DNA of 64,000 nucleotides from Oleispira sp963933055 (GTDB taxonomy: Bacteria; Pseudomonadota; Gammaproteobacteria; Pseudomonadales; Oceanobacteraceae): assembly GCA_963933055.1 (NCBI GenBank), contig CAWVSY010000009.1, forward strand, positions 1 to 64,000, given 5' to 3'. A program made the position numbers and the translations under genes. The notes below the pieces were generated by a model. That model saw only the letters and a list, made by a program, of their open reading frames with translations. It was not told the origin of the DNA and made no database searches. This document shows, one piece after another, positions 17,796 through 30,795 of this stretch (positions are counted from its first letter, which is position 1; every line of letters starts with the position of its first letter).

Positions 17796-19721
17796 CTACC
17801 TAACAGGGCGAATTGAACCTTCAATAATATGCGCTTCAAATTCTGAAACTAAACTTTGTACTATTTCATCTTCCATAATGGCATGCCCTGCTTGCGCAAA
17901 ACGCTCGGCCATTATACGAGTACGTCGCTGATGCGGCGTTTCTCCACGAGGCAACTGTACATGCATCAATAGCTGCACAGGCAAACCCGTGACATCACAT
18001 AAAACTTGCTCAATCCGCTTGCGCTGAGCATCATTAAATAATGCCCCTTGGCCTGGATCAACATCCATCACCAACTGATTTTCATGGCGGCTAATAAGTG
18101 CGCTATTTAGGGCAATCGCCATAGGCATACCCGCAAGCGGTAAATGCTTAACCCACTGCCACCAATTTAAACCTGAGAGCTGCGCCCAATCAAAGTCAAA
18201 CGACTTCTCTGGAATAATATCTTGCTCCATTTGCGCAACGGCATCCAACACTGGGGTTGGAGAACTAACAGGCAAAGGATTATTTAATAAATCAGCGGCT
18301 CCTGCGCTACTCATACCACCATTAGCGCTACTAGCAGTAATAGGGGCGAGTGGCTCAGATTCAACCGCAACGACCGTATTAGATTCAATGACTGATTCAA
18401 CAATCGGCGCTTCAAATTCTGTTATGGCTGGCTCAGGCGCTACTTCCAAGTCAGCTAGTGGCTTTTTTTCTTCATCAACCTCAGCTCTCTGATCAGTACC
18501 CTCACCCATGCTAGCATCACTCGCAAGCTGCGGTGGTATCTCGCTAATCATAGGCGTCTCAGATATAGCCGCCTCAGGTTCCGCAGAACCCGGAGCCTGC
18601 AGCGAACCGACCAAATCAAGATTTAACGGTGCACTATTAACCGGCTTAAAGGCCAGCATACGCAATAAAATCATCTCAAAGCCTTGGCGCGGATCAGCCG
18701 CCAAAGGCAAATCTTTACGCCCAACCAAAGCCGTTTGGTAAAAAAGCTGAATATCTTCTGGTCGCATCGCCTGCGCCAACTGAAGAATGGCAACCTTATC
18801 ACCCTCACTATTATCAATGGCACTAGGCGCTACTTGCCCAACGGCTACTTTATGCCATAGCTGCATTAAGGCCTGTACGACTTCGTCATAATCAGGGCCA
18901 TGCTCTGCCATGGCAGCAACTTGATTTAATAATTCAACCACCTGCCCCGTCGCTAAAATCTCTGCCAACTTAAAGACTCGACCCCGATCAATCGTGCCTA
19001 GCATGGCATTCACTTGATGCTCAAAAACTTCGCCGCGACCATAAGCAATAGCTTGATCGGTCAAGCTGAGTGCATCACGCATACTGCCTTGAGCAGCGCG
19101 GCCCAATTGCCAAAGCGCAGGTTCTTCATACGAGATGTCTTCAGCTTTTAAAACCGTCTCTAGGTACGATACGATTTTTTCAGGCGTCATATTTTTAAGG
19201 CTAAACTGCAAGCAACGAGACAATACCGTAATCGGCAGTTTTTGCGGATCCGTCGTCGCTAATAAGAATTTTACGTGTTCAGGGGGTTCTTCCAACGTTT
19301 TAAGCAGAGCGTTAAAACTGTGGGTCGATAACATATGCACTTCATCGATCAAGTACACTTTATAGCGGCCTCGAGTCGGCGCATATTGAACGTTATCTAA
19401 TAATTCGCGGGTATCTTCAACCTTGGTACGTGACGCCGCATCGACTTCAATCAGATCGACAAAGCGACCCTCAGCAATTTCACGACAAGAAGAACATTCA
19501 CCACAAGGGGTAGCACTCACACCTTTCTCGCAGTTTAAGCATTTAGCAAGAATACGTGCAATCGTCGTTTTTCCGACCCCGCGCGTCCCTGTAAAGAGAT
19601 AGGCATGGTGTAAACGCTGATCGTTCAAAGCATTAATTAGGGCACGCAGTACATGTTCTTGACCGACCATTTCTGCGAAGAAACGTGGACGCCATTTACG
19701 CGCAAGTACCTGATAACTCAT
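17796..19721 (-). CDS. dnaX: DNA polymerase III subunit tau (and frameshifted gamma)
   Basis: A 641-residue clamp-loader ATPase, almost the same length as E. coli tau (643). It shows Walker A GTRGVGKTT (about 45-53), a zinc site with cysteines in CLNCEKGVSATPCGECSSC, Walker B YLIDEVHML and sensor 1 LLATTDPQK. A variable, Ala/Glu/Pro-rich linker (about 375-510) precedes the tau C-terminal domain that binds DnaE and DnaB. A slippery heptamer lies in phase at 18468-18462 and would yield a 423-residue gamma product (listed separately). It heads the unit dnaX-ybaB-recR. Confidence 0.97.
   Translation of the reverse strand: MSYQVLARKWRPRFFAEMVGQEHVLRALINALNDQRLHHAYLFTGTRGVGKTTIARILAKCLNCEKGVSATPCGECSSCREIAEGRFVDLIEVDAASRTKVEDTRELLDNVQYAPTRGRYKVYLIDEVHMLSTHSFNALLKTLEEPPEHVKFLLATTDPQKLPITVLSRCLQFSLKNMTPEKIVSYLETVLKAEDISYEEPALWQLGRAAQGSMRDALSLTDQAIAYGRGEVFEHQVNAMLGTIDRGRVFKLAEILATGQVVELLNQVAAMAEHGPDYDEVVQALMQLWHKVAVGQVAPSAIDNSEGDKVAILQLAQAMRPEDIQLFYQTALVGRKDLPLAADPRQGFEMILLRMLAFKPVNSAPLNLDLVGSLQAPGSAEPEAAISETPMISEIPPQLASDASMGEGTDQRAEVDEEKKPLADLEVAPEPAITEFEAPIVESVIESNTVVAVESEPLAPITASSANGGMSSAGAADLLNNPLPVSSPTPVLDAVAQMEQDIIPEKSFDFDWAQLSGLNWWQWVKHLPLAGMPMAIALNSALISRHENQLVMDVDPGQGALFNDAQRKRIEQVLCDVTGLPVQLLMHVQLPRGETPHQRRTRIMAERFAQAGHAIMEDEIVQSLVSEFEAHIIEGSIRPVR
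18451..18482 (-). promoter_or_regulatory. Programmed -1 ribosomal frameshift signal in dnaX
   Basis: On the minus strand, codons 418-420 read GAA AAA AAG, so the heptamer A AAA AAG (18468-18462) is in the correct phase. This is the same slippery sequence used by E. coli dnaX. A GAGG Shine-Dalgarno-like site (18482-18479) lies 10 bases upstream, matching the E. coli stimulator spacing. After a -1 slip the frame reads three codons and hits TGA at 18453-18451, giving a 423-residue product (E. coli gamma is 431). A small hairpin is possible downstream. Seen in sequence; use by the cell is inferred. Confidence 0.82.
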
Positions 19722-19831
19722 GAAAAATCCGTCAATAATTTGATCTTAATGGGTATCATAGCGGGAAACGAGACGAAAGTCAGAAACAATTAGAACAGAG
19801 AATTTGAAAGGGAATATCTAGAAATATTGGA

Positions 19832-19943
19832 GATGACCCCTACCAGCCACACCTCGGCACACGAATCCACTACTACCGTTGCTCCCTTCCAGGCCTGGCG
19901 GAGTTCGTAGTTTCTCGTTGCGAAGGGACCGATAAGGGCCACC
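19832..19943 (-). ncRNA. ffs: Signal recognition particle RNA (4.5S, bacterial small type)
   Basis: The minus strand carries the SRP RNA core: GCCAGGCCTGGAAGGGAGCA with the GGAA tetraloop apex, and a CGTGTGCCGAGGTGTGGCTGG 3' arm. The ends 5' GGTGGCCCTTA and TAGGGGTCATC 3' pair over 11 positions including wobbles, which sets the boundaries to about 112 bases (E. coli 114). It lies upstream of dnaX on the same strand, a common gammaproteobacterial neighbourhood. It binds Ffh to target nascent membrane proteins. Confidence 0.95.
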
Positions 19944-20038
19944 ATAACACGCTGCAGTTTAAACTGTGCTTAACTGCTGAACGCCATTATCCTTATCAAA
20001 AGAATAAAAGCAAGCCAAATTAACGACTTAGAGCATTT

Positions 20039-20323
20039 TTATGCATTTTTCTCAATCTGCTCGATTAAACCCATCAAGCCACTCTCAATAACTTCCGCGC
20101 GCGAAAGGCCCATCCCTTTAGCGAGATTATCAAGAATTTCAACAACATCGCTATTCAACTTAACTTCAATACGACGCATCCCCTGATGCTTATCACGGTG
20201 ACGCTGCAACCGCTTGCTCAGCTTAAGTTGAGTATTTCGATCGTAAGGGCTGGTTTTTGGACGCCCTCGTTCAGGACGTGAAAACATATCGATCGTCGTA
20301 CGATCTTCAGATTGAATAGACAT
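20039..20323 (-). CDS. ybfE: YbfE-like ribbon-helix-helix protein
   Basis: About 94 residues from ATG at 20323. A longer frame back to 20470 exists, but its extra 49 residues look like untranslated sequence. The protein resembles E. coli YbfE (LexA-regulated protein): an N-terminal DRTTIDMFSRPERGRPKTSP string, a basic linker, then RRIEVKLNSDVVEILDNLA and SRAEVIESGLMGLI, a ribbon-helix-helix-like C-terminus. Such folds usually bind DNA. It is divergent from the Lon-like gene with about 145 bases between starts. I found no CTG-N10-CAG LexA box there, so SOS control is not supported here. Confidence 0.8.
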   Translation of the reverse strand: MSIQSEDRTTIDMFSRPERGRPKTSPYDRNTQLKLSKRLQRHRDKHQGMRRIEVKLNSDVVEILDNLAKGMGLSRAEVIESGLMGLIEQIEKNA

Positions 20324-20468
20324 AATAATAACAAACACTTGAGAGCCGGCCATTATCCGAAAAAGTGCAAAAAAAGCAATACAAACTACATTCCCCTTGC
20401 CAAAAAACCTACTTAGCCCTAACGTAGAGTGAAAATCGATTAGACAATTGAAATATAAGGGATTCTTC

Positions 20469-22898
20469 ATGCCTCAGTTTGGCAATAAACCCAACCCACT
20501 TCTCGCTAGCCAAGTTTCAACCCGCATAGATCCACAGCAGCTTGCCTTTAAAAGCTCGACAGAACTGCAAGCGTTTTATGGTGTTTTAGGGCAAGAACGC
20601 GCTGAAAATGCCATCCGCTTTGGCGTGGGAATGGAACGCATTGGCTACAACATATACGCGATGGGTGAAAGCGGTACAGGTCGCTCATCCTATATTCGCG
20701 AGTATTTAAAAGAACAAGCTGCTACCAAGCCTGCACCCAGTGATTGGTGCTACGTGAATCATTTTTCAAATCCAAGAGAACCCAAGGTTTTAGAGCTTCC
20801 CCCGACGAAAGCACTGGCTTTTAAATCCATCTTAGATGAACTCATCAACAATTTATTGGCCACCTTCCCTGCGGTCTTTGAACATCCAAGCTACCAGCAG
20901 CAGAAATCCACCATCGACCACGCCTTTAATCGTAAATATGATAAAGCGTTAGAACTGGTAGAAAAAGAGGCCTTGAAAGCCAATACTGCGGTTTTCAGAG
21001 ACTCAGCGGCCATCAGTTTCGCCCCCATGAAAGAGGGCAAAGCACTGGATGAAACCGAATTCGCACAATTAGCAGAAACTGAACGCGAAACGTTTCATAA
21101 CAACATTGCAACACTAGAGCAATTTCTTAACGAATCACTTTCCGAACTGCCGCAATGGAAACGTGAATCAACCAACGAGCTGCGCGCCCTCAATAAAGAA
21201 ACCATCAATCAAGCCTTATCCCCGCTATTGGAGACGATAGAACAAGGTTATCAAGACTTCCCTACGGTATTGGAATTTTTAGCAACCATGCGCGAGCATT
21301 TGCCTAAGATCATCTTAGAAGAACTGATTGATGAACGGACCAACGAAAACCGCGATGAATTTGTTAAGCGCGCCATCCTAGCAGAAATTTTACAGCCCAA
21401 TATTGCCGTTTGCCACGAAGATAGCGAAGGCGTTCCGGTTATTTACGAGCCCCACCCTAGCTACGGCAACCTTTTTGGGCGCATTGAGTTTTCTAGCGAT
21501 CAAGGCGCGCTCACCACCAACTATCGCAAAATCAGCCCCGGTGCCTTGCATAAAGCCAATGGCGGCTATTTGATGTTAGATGCCGAAAAGTTACTGGCTG
21601 AACCCATGGTTTGGGACGCCCTTAAACGCGCAATCAAATCCCAGCAGCTTAAAATGGAATCCCCTTATTCAGAATTAGGCTTGGTTTCTACAACCACACT
21701 GCTGCCCGAAGTCATCCCTCTAGACATCAAGCTGGTATTGATTGGCTCACGCAACATTTATTACCTGCTGCAAGAATACGATGCCGATTTCAAAGAGCTC
21801 TTTCGTACCCTCGTTGATTTTGATAGCGAAATCCCACGCACCGAGGGCCACATTCATGCCTTTGCTCGCCTATTAAAAAGCCGCATCAATGAACAACAGT
21901 ATGCTGATATCAGTGCTGCTGGCATTGCACGGTTGATTGAACACAGCTCACGCCTAGCAGAAGATCAGCAATACTTAACCGCTCGCATTGGCGACATATT
22001 CGAATTGCTCGCCGAAGCTGAGTTTATGCGAAAACTGGCCAATACGCCGTTAATAGAAACACTTCATATAGACCAAGCACTTGAGGCAAAAGAAGAACGT
22101 ACGGGACGCATTTACGACCGAATCCACCAGCAGATGCTCGACAACGTTATTCTGATTGAATCCGAAGGTGAAGCCATCGGCAAGGTCAATGGCCTAACCG
22201 TCATGACCGTCGGCGATACTCGTTTCGGCACACCTGCACGCATTAGCGCGACGGTTTATCCTGGTTCAGGTGGCATTGTTGACATTGAACGGGAAGCCAG
22301 TCTTGGCCAAGCCATTCACTCAAAAGGCGTAATGATTTTATCAGGATACCTAGGCCACAAGTACGCCCAAGACTTTCCACTGGCCATTTCTGCCAATCTG
22401 GCGATGGAACAATCTTACGGCTACATCGATGGTGATAGTGCTTCTCTTGGTGAACTGTGCTGCCTAATCTCTGCTTTAATCCACCAGCCACTTAAGCAAA
22501 CATTCGCCATTACAGGCTCCATCAACCAGTATGGTGAAGTGCAAGCTATTGGAGGCGTTAATGAGAAAATTGAAGGTTTCTTTCGTTTATGCAAAGCACG
22601 GGGACTCAATGGCGAACATGGCGTCATTATTCCTTTTGCCAACATTCGCAATTTGGCCTTAAAACAAGAGGTCGTTGATGCTGTAGAAGACGGTAGCTTC
22701 TTTATTTATGGCATTAAGAAGGTCGACGAAGCTTTGCAGCTATTAATGGACCGAGACGTTGGCGAAATCTGCAAAGAGCATTATTTCAGCGAAGGCAGCA
22801 TTAATTTTGAGGTTATCAACCGCCTTAAACAAATTGCCGATGTTTCTAATAAAAAAGCAAAGGTAAAAAAGGTGAACAAAGAGAATACCAACCAATAG
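20469..22898 (+). CDS. Lon-like ATP-dependent protease (YcbZ/LonH type)
   Basis: About 809 residues from ATG 20469, chosen because AAGGG lies seven bases upstream; an in-frame ATG at 20448 lacks such a site. It has an N-terminal helical region and a P-loop of GESGTGRS form (Arg in place of the usual Lys, as in the YcbZ group). The C-terminal Lon protease domain shows the catalytic Ser in GDSASLGELC and the Lys in GGVNEKIEGFFRLCK. It lacks the LAN substrate domain of classical Lon. It probably degrades or disaggregates specific proteins. The downstream hybrid kinase gene converges on it with a 5-base gap. Confidence 0.9.
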   Translation: MPQFGNKPNPLLASQVSTRIDPQQLAFKSSTELQAFYGVLGQERAENAIRFGVGMERIGYNIYAMGESGTGRSSYIREYLKEQAATKPAPSDWCYVNHFSNPREPKVLELPPTKALAFKSILDELINNLLATFPAVFEHPSYQQQKSTIDHAFNRKYDKALELVEKEALKANTAVFRDSAAISFAPMKEGKALDETEFAQLAETERETFHNNIATLEQFLNESLSELPQWKRESTNELRALNKETINQALSPLLETIEQGYQDFPTVLEFLATMREHLPKIILEELIDERTNENRDEFVKRAILAEILQPNIAVCHEDSEGVPVIYEPHPSYGNLFGRIEFSSDQGALTTNYRKISPGALHKANGGYLMLDAEKLLAEPMVWDALKRAIKSQQLKMESPYSELGLVSTTTLLPEVIPLDIKLVLIGSRNIYYLLQEYDADFKELFRTLVDFDSEIPRTEGHIHAFARLLKSRINEQQYADISAAGIARLIEHSSRLAEDQQYLTARIGDIFELLAEAEFMRKLANTPLIETLHIDQALEAKEERTGRIYDRIHQQMLDNVILIESEGEAIGKVNGLTVMTVGDTRFGTPARISATVYPGSGGIVDIEREASLGQAIHSKGVMILSGYLGHKYAQDFPLAISANLAMEQSYGYIDGDSASLGELCCLISALIHQPLKQTFAITGSINQYGEVQAIGGVNEKIEGFFRLCKARGLNGEHGVIIPFANIRNLALKQEVVDAVEDGSFFIYGIKKVDEALQLLMDRDVGEICKEHYFSEGSINFEVINRLKQIADVSNKKAKVKKVNKENTNQ

Positions 22899-22903
22899 GA
22901 TCG

Positions 22904-24550
22904 CTAACCCGTAACAACCTGTTGCAACGCATACCGTAAGACTTGCAACGTAACAGGTTTGCTTAATACTTTATTCACCCCGATGATGCCGCATTGAATA
23001 CGTTCATCACTACTCACTCCAGCCGTTAATGCATAAATAGGCATGGTAAGACCCAACTGTCGTAAAATTTTTGTCGTTTCAAAGCCATCTAAAACGGGCA
23101 TGTGGCAATCCATCAAAATAACATCCGGTTGAAAATCGGTTACTCTTTCTAATAGCTGCTGTCCATCATCGACAATCACCGCCTCCGCGCCCAATTTTTT
23201 AAGCAGCATCTGCACAACTTTTTGATTCGTCGGATTGTCTTCAGCGACCAAAACTTTTAATCCGACAATCGATACATTTTCAACCACTTCAACAGGTTCC
23301 GCAGAATAATGAATACCATCTTGCACCGTTATCAATACGGTAAACGTCGCGCCTTTACCAACAATGCTTTCAACCTCGATTCGTCCCTTCATTAACTGAG
23401 CAATTTGGCGACATAAAGACAATCCTAGCCCTGTCCCACCATAGATCCTAGAGGTATGTGTTTCTGCTTGCTGATAAGCCTCAAAAATAGTTTCTAGCCG
23501 ATCAGCAGAAATACCAATACCAGTATCAGTAACGGTCAACCTCAAAAGGTATTCAGAGGAATTATCACTGTTCGCAATCGTCGCTGAATGCATCGTCGAA
23601 AGCGGCTCAACATCAACCGAAAATGTTATCTCGCCACCACGCGGGGTAAATTTCAGCGCGTTACTAAGAAGGTTCATGAGCAACTGCTTCATTCGCGTAC
23701 TATCGGTAAACAAATATTCAGGGACTGATGGCGAGATGTTCTGAGAATACTGAATGGATTTATTCAACATGAGCGCATGAAAGATTGAATTAACCTCCTC
23801 AAGCACATCATTCAACTTAAAGGGCCTAGGGTCTAATTCTAATTTCCCTGCCTCAATTTTAGATAAATCCAAGACATCGTTCACAATAGAGAGCAACGCT
23901 CGACTTGAATTATGAATGTCGGTCAAATACCCTCGCTGCTCGATGGATAATCCGGTATCCGCCAAAATATCGGCCATGCCAATAATGCCATTCAATGGCG
24001 TGCGAATCTCATGACTCATGTGCGCTAAAAATTGAGATTTAGCTTGCGAAGCTTTTAACGCTTGCTGCTGCTCCAACTTCACCGATAGCAAACGACGGGT
24101 TAAATATTCAGCGCGTAAAATATCTCGATACGACCGCAGTGCATTGGTCATTGAAAGACTTAAGCGGTTCGTTGTAGCTTCTGTTTTAGCAATATAATCA
24201 TTAATATCATAATCATTAATCACCTGACGCTCAGGCGCTAAACCTGGCTGCCCTGTTCGCAATAAAATTCTCAACGTATGATTATTTAACGTATTACGAA
24301 TAAAATTAACGACTTGAAATCCACTGTCATCAGACTCCATCACCACATCTAATAAAACAATCGCAAGATCATCTCGTTGCGACAATATATCAATTGCTTC
24401 ATGACCTGAGCTAGCGCAAATCAATTCCAAAGCATGACCATCAAAGCGGAATCGGGATAAGAGCAAACGTGTCACCTGGATAACGGTTTCATCATCATCC
24501 ACTACCAATACAGGAATACGATCCGGTAAGAGATTGGCAATCTCATGCAT
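22904..24550 (-). CDS. Hybrid sensor histidine kinase (REC-HisKA-HATPase-REC)
   Basis: About 548 residues from ATG 24550, preferred because GGAG lies seven bases upstream; the frame extends to 24595. Domains in order: a receiver ([12 protein letters not shown], phospho-site in [14 protein letters not shown], and the RTGQPGLAP string seen in some N-terminal receivers), a HisKA box [19 protein letters not shown], HATPase boxes ([28 protein letters not shown]), then a second receiver ([12 protein letters not shown], phospho-site [12 protein letters not shown]). There is no membrane segment, so it is cytoplasmic and takes its input from another phospho-donor through the first receiver. Its output partner is not in the window. 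Confidence 0.92.
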   Translation of the reverse strand: MHEIANLLPDRIPVLVVDDDETVIQVTRLLLSRFRFDGHALELICASSGHEAIDILSQRDDLAIVLLDVVMESDDSGFQVVNFIRNTLNNHTLRILLRTGQPGLAPERQVINDYDINDYIAKTEATTNRLSLSMTNALRSYRDILRAEYLTRRLLSVKLEQQQALKASQAKSQFLAHMSHEIRTPLNGIIGMADILADTGLSIEQRGYLTDIHNSSRALLSIVNDVLDLSKIEAGKLELDPRPFKLNDVLEEVNSIFHALMLNKSIQYSQNISPSVPEYLFTDSTRMKQLLMNLLSNALKFTPRGGEITFSVDVEPLSTMHSATIANSDNSSEYLLRLTVTDTGIGISADRLETIFEAYQQAETHTSRIYGGTGLGLSLCRQIAQLMKGRIEVESIVGKGATFTVLITVQDGIHYSAEPVEVVENVSIVGLKVLVAEDNPTNQKVVQMLLKKLGAEAVIVDDGQQLLERVTDFQPDVILMDCHMPVLDGFETTKILRQLGLTMPIYALTAGVSSDERIQCGIIGVNKVLSKPVTLQVLRYALQQVVTG

Positions 24551-28095
<3,545 letters not shown>

Positions 28096-28112
<17 letters not shown>

Positions 28113-28332
28113 TGGTTTAGCTTATGAGCTGACCGAACCTAAACACGGCGATCCCTACTCTATTAGCCAACTAATCGAGTATTTACAAAAGCCTGATAAT
28201 ACCGCCGGACTTAATCTGACCGATGTGGTCATCGCCTGTAATCAAACCTTTATTCCCCGTGGCCAATACCACAATACCCTGTTAAATAACGGCGATACGA
28301 TTGAATTACTGTCCCCCATGGCAGGAGGCTAA
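28096..28332 (+). CDS. thiS: Sulfur carrier protein ThiS
   Basis: A 78-residue ubiquitin-like protein ending in the functional Gly-Gly (SPMAGG), which is thiocarboxylated to donate sulfur to the thiazole. It is about 12 residues longer than the E. coli protein, through an insertion in the first half ([18 protein letters not shown]). The start lies inside the end of thiO, giving coupled translation. The activating enzyme ThiF is not encoded in this operon and must lie elsewhere. Confidence 0.95.
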
Positions 28333-28333
28333 C

Positions 28334-29128
28334 ATGCTCGATAAAGACGGCCTGAGACTTTACGATGTAGAATTGAATTCGCGCTTACTGGTTGGCACGG
28401 CTCTTTATCCCTCTCCAGAGATAATGACCGCCGCAATTGCCGCCTCTGGCAGTGACATGATCACCTTGTCATTACGCCGCCAAAATCCGGCGGACAATCA
28501 AGGCCACGCTATTTGGCAAAAAATTCAACAAAGCGGCTGTGTCTTATTGCCCAATACGGCCGGTTGTCATAGTGCGCAAGAAGCGATTACTTTGGCCCAA
28601 ATGAGCCGAGAGCTTTTCAATACAGACTTTATCAAGCTAGAGGTGATAGGCGATGACTATAACCTACAACCCGATCCATTTGAGACAGTTAAGGCAGCTG
28701 AAACCCTCATCAAAAAAGGCTTTAAGGTTTTGCCTTACTGCACGGACGACCTAGTATTATGTCAGCGTTTATTAGAAGTAGGCTGTCAGGTATTAATGCC
28801 ATGGGGCTCACCCATCGGTACAGGCCAAGGCTTAATGAATCCCTACAATTTAAACGCCATACGAAATCGTTTCCCAACCACCAGCCTCATTATTGACGCA
28901 GGCATTGGCAAGCCCTCACAAGCGATGGCCGCTATGGAAATGGGATTCGACGGCATACTACTCAATACGGCCATTGCAAAAGCCAATGACCCACAACAGA
29001 TGGCCAGTGCCTTTGCGCAAGCAGTGAAAGGCGGACGCCAAGCCTATTTAGCCGGTCTTATGGAAAGTCGCCAAACCGCGAGTCCTTCGACCCCAGTATT
29101 AGGAACACCCTTTTGGCATCAGAAATAG
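28334..29128 (+). CDS. thiG: Thiazole synthase ThiG
   Basis: 264 residues from ATG 28334, which follows AGGAGG at 28323-28328; the open frame extends further but has no ribosome site. Shows the ThiG barrel strings [25 protein letters not shown] (with the Schiff-base Lys), [14 protein letters not shown] and [19 protein letters not shown]. It combines deoxyxylulose phosphate, dehydroglycine and ThiS sulfur. Only one base separates it from thiS, and it overlaps thiDE by 16 bases if the TTG start of that gene is used. Confidence 0.96.
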   Translation: MLDKDGLRLYDVELNSRLLVGTALYPSPEIMTAAIAASGSDMITLSLRRQNPADNQGHAIWQKIQQSGCVLLPNTAGCHSAQEAITLAQMSRELFNTDFIKLEVIGDDYNLQPDPFETVKAAETLIKKGFKVLPYCTDDLVLCQRLLEVGCQVLMPWGSPIGTGQGLMNPYNLNAIRNRFPTTSLIIDAGIGKPSQAMAAMEMGFDGILLNTAIAKANDPQQMASAFAQAVKGGRQAYLAGLMESRQTASPSTPVLGTPFWHQK

Positions 29129-30672
29129 CGACATCAAAATCCAGTAAGACAACCGCTAAAGCAGCGGCGAAAATGAATGAGATACGATGCCCTAGGCCTA
29201 TCGTTTGGAGCATTGCCGCTTCAGATTCGGGCGGCGGCGCAGGTATTCAAGCTGACTTAAATACCTTTCATAGTCTAAATTGCCATGGCTGCACGATCAT
29301 CACGGCAATAACGGCGCAAAATAGTATCGCTGTCGAAAAAATCCATCCACTCTCGTCTGTGGACTTGGCCGCTCAATGGCAAGCCTTAAAAAAAGATCTT
29401 GTACCGAAAGCCATTAAAATTGGTTTGCTTCCCGAACTAAAAACCCTGCATTGGTTAGCGAGATGTTTAGAAACACAAGAGTGTTTCTGCGTATGGGATC
29501 CTGTTTTAAAAGCCAGCACAGGCGCGCGTTTTTTAGACGCCTTTGATCGCGGCGAGATCGATCCACTCATCAAACAAGTCGACTTAATCACACCGAACCT
29601 ACAAGAAGCAGAAGCTTTAACCAAAATCAAAATTTCTTCAACTCAGGATATTGAACGCGCAGCACAGCAGTTACTCGATCGAGGCGCTGGCGGCGTACTG
29701 ATAAAAGGTGGCCACGGCATAAAAGGTGCCGCCAACAGCGAAGAGGCTTGCCGTGATTATTTTGTCGACAACCATCAATCGTTTTGGGTATCCCATACAA
29801 GACAAGCACAACCTAACAACCATGGCACGGGCTGCACTCTGGCCTCAGCGATCGCTAGCTTTATTGCTCATGATTATTCTATTAGCGACAGCATTGTGCT
29901 TGCTAATCGCTTTATTCAACAAGGACTAAGACTCGCAGCCCCTCAAGGCAAAGGCTCAGGGCCGGTTTGGCAATCAGCGCTCGAAAACAACCCTGCTGAC
30001 TTTCCGATAGTGATAAAATCAGCCGACCATTTTCAACAACAGAACCACGACTTTGCACAGGCCCAAAATTTAGGTTTATACGCACTCGTTGATACGATAA
30101 ACGATGCTGAGCGCTTAATATCTCAAGGCATCAACACATTACAATGGCGCGATAAGCAGAAAGATAATTCAACAGCACAAAGAAAAACAGAACTGCAACA
30201 AGCCATCAAACTGTGTCAGCAGCATGATGTCCCCCTCTATATTAATGACGACTGGCAACAAGCAATAGAATTAGACGCCTACGGCATTCATTTAGGCCAA
30301 GAAGACCTCGCTCAGATAGCGTACAAAGACATTAAACGTATGCAAGAAAGTGGCATTCGGCTTGGCATCAGTTGCCATAATGAAACCGAACTGGCGTATG
30401 CCCATAGTTTAAAACCCAGTTACTTAGCTTTTGGCCCTGTATTTACGCCCAATTCTAAAATTGTTGAGCATGAACCGATCGGCTTAGCCAAGTTGCGCTT
30501 ATGGCAAAACAGCTATGGCAAAATCTACCCAACAACCTGCATTGGAGGCATCGACTTAAACAATCTTCCACAAGTGCTAGCCACAGGGATTCCATCGATT
30601 GCCGTAATCTCTGCGATAACGGAAGAGAATAGCAGCGTCTTCATAAAGGCATTTAACGACAACCAATACTAA
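29113..30672 (+). CDS. thiDE: Fused HMP(-P) kinase / thiamine-phosphate synthase ThiDE
   Basis: A 519-residue fusion. The N-terminal ThiD domain (about residues 25-290) phosphorylates hydroxymethylpyrimidine: [29 protein letters not shown] and the [14 protein letters not shown] anion hole. The C-terminal ThiE domain (about 320-515) joins pyrimidine and thiazole: [39 protein letters not shown] and [11 protein letters not shown]. The frame opens at TTG 29113 with AGGAA eight bases upstream; an ATG at 29173 in the same frame is an equally possible start. Last gene of the thiamine operon. Confidence 0.93.
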   Translation: MASEIATSKSSKTTAKAAAKMNEIRCPRPIVWSIAASDSGGGAGIQADLNTFHSLNCHGCTIITAITAQNSIAVEKIHPLSSVDLAAQWQALKKDLVPKAIKIGLLPELKTLHWLARCLETQECFCVWDPVLKASTGARFLDAFDRGEIDPLIKQVDLITPNLQEAEALTKIKISSTQDIERAAQQLLDRGAGGVLIKGGHGIKGAANSEEACRDYFVDNHQSFWVSHTRQAQPNNHGTGCTLASAIASFIAHDYSISDSIVLANRFIQQGLRLAAPQGKGSGPVWQSALENNPADFPIVIKSADHFQQQNHDFAQAQNLGLYALVDTINDAERLISQGINTLQWRDKQKDNSTAQRKTELQQAIKLCQQHDVPLYINDDWQQAIELDAYGIHLGQEDLAQIAYKDIKRMQESGIRLGISCHNETELAYAHSLKPSYLAFGPVFTPNSKIVEHEPIGLAKLRLWQNSYGKIYPTTCIGGIDLNNLPQVLATGIPSIAVISAITEENSSVFIKAFNDNQY

Positions 30673-30691
30673 CAATTAAATAACCCTACCT

Positions 30692-30716
30692 CGCATTTGA
30701 ATAACAAAAATGCGAA
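30692..30716 (+). terminator. Hairpin after the thiamine operon
   Basis: TCGCATTT (30692-30699) and AAATGCGA (30709-30716) form a perfect 8-bp stem with a 9-base loop, 20 bases after the thiDE stop. The tail is ATTAATC, only weakly T-rich, so termination efficiency is uncertain. Confidence 0.5.
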
Positions 30717-30795
30717 TTAATCTGGCAAGGGCTGCGTGGTTATGGAAGTATGTGCACCTTATTCACAGTATTAATACTTTAATAGAAGCATCCCC

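Noticed and set aside
20324..20468. A LexA box controlling the YbfE-like gene, expected from E. coli.
   Set aside because: No CTG-N10-CAG or close variant is present between the divergent starts.
20324..20470. A 49-residue N-terminal extension of the YbfE-like protein.
   Set aside because: It is Phe/Cys-rich, unlike the family, and the ATG at 20323 gives the expected length.
20595..20700. A broken ATPase in the Lon-like protease because its P-loop has Arg in place of Lys.
   Set aside because: The YcbZ/LonH group commonly shows a GRS/GRT P-loop, so this is likely normal for the family.
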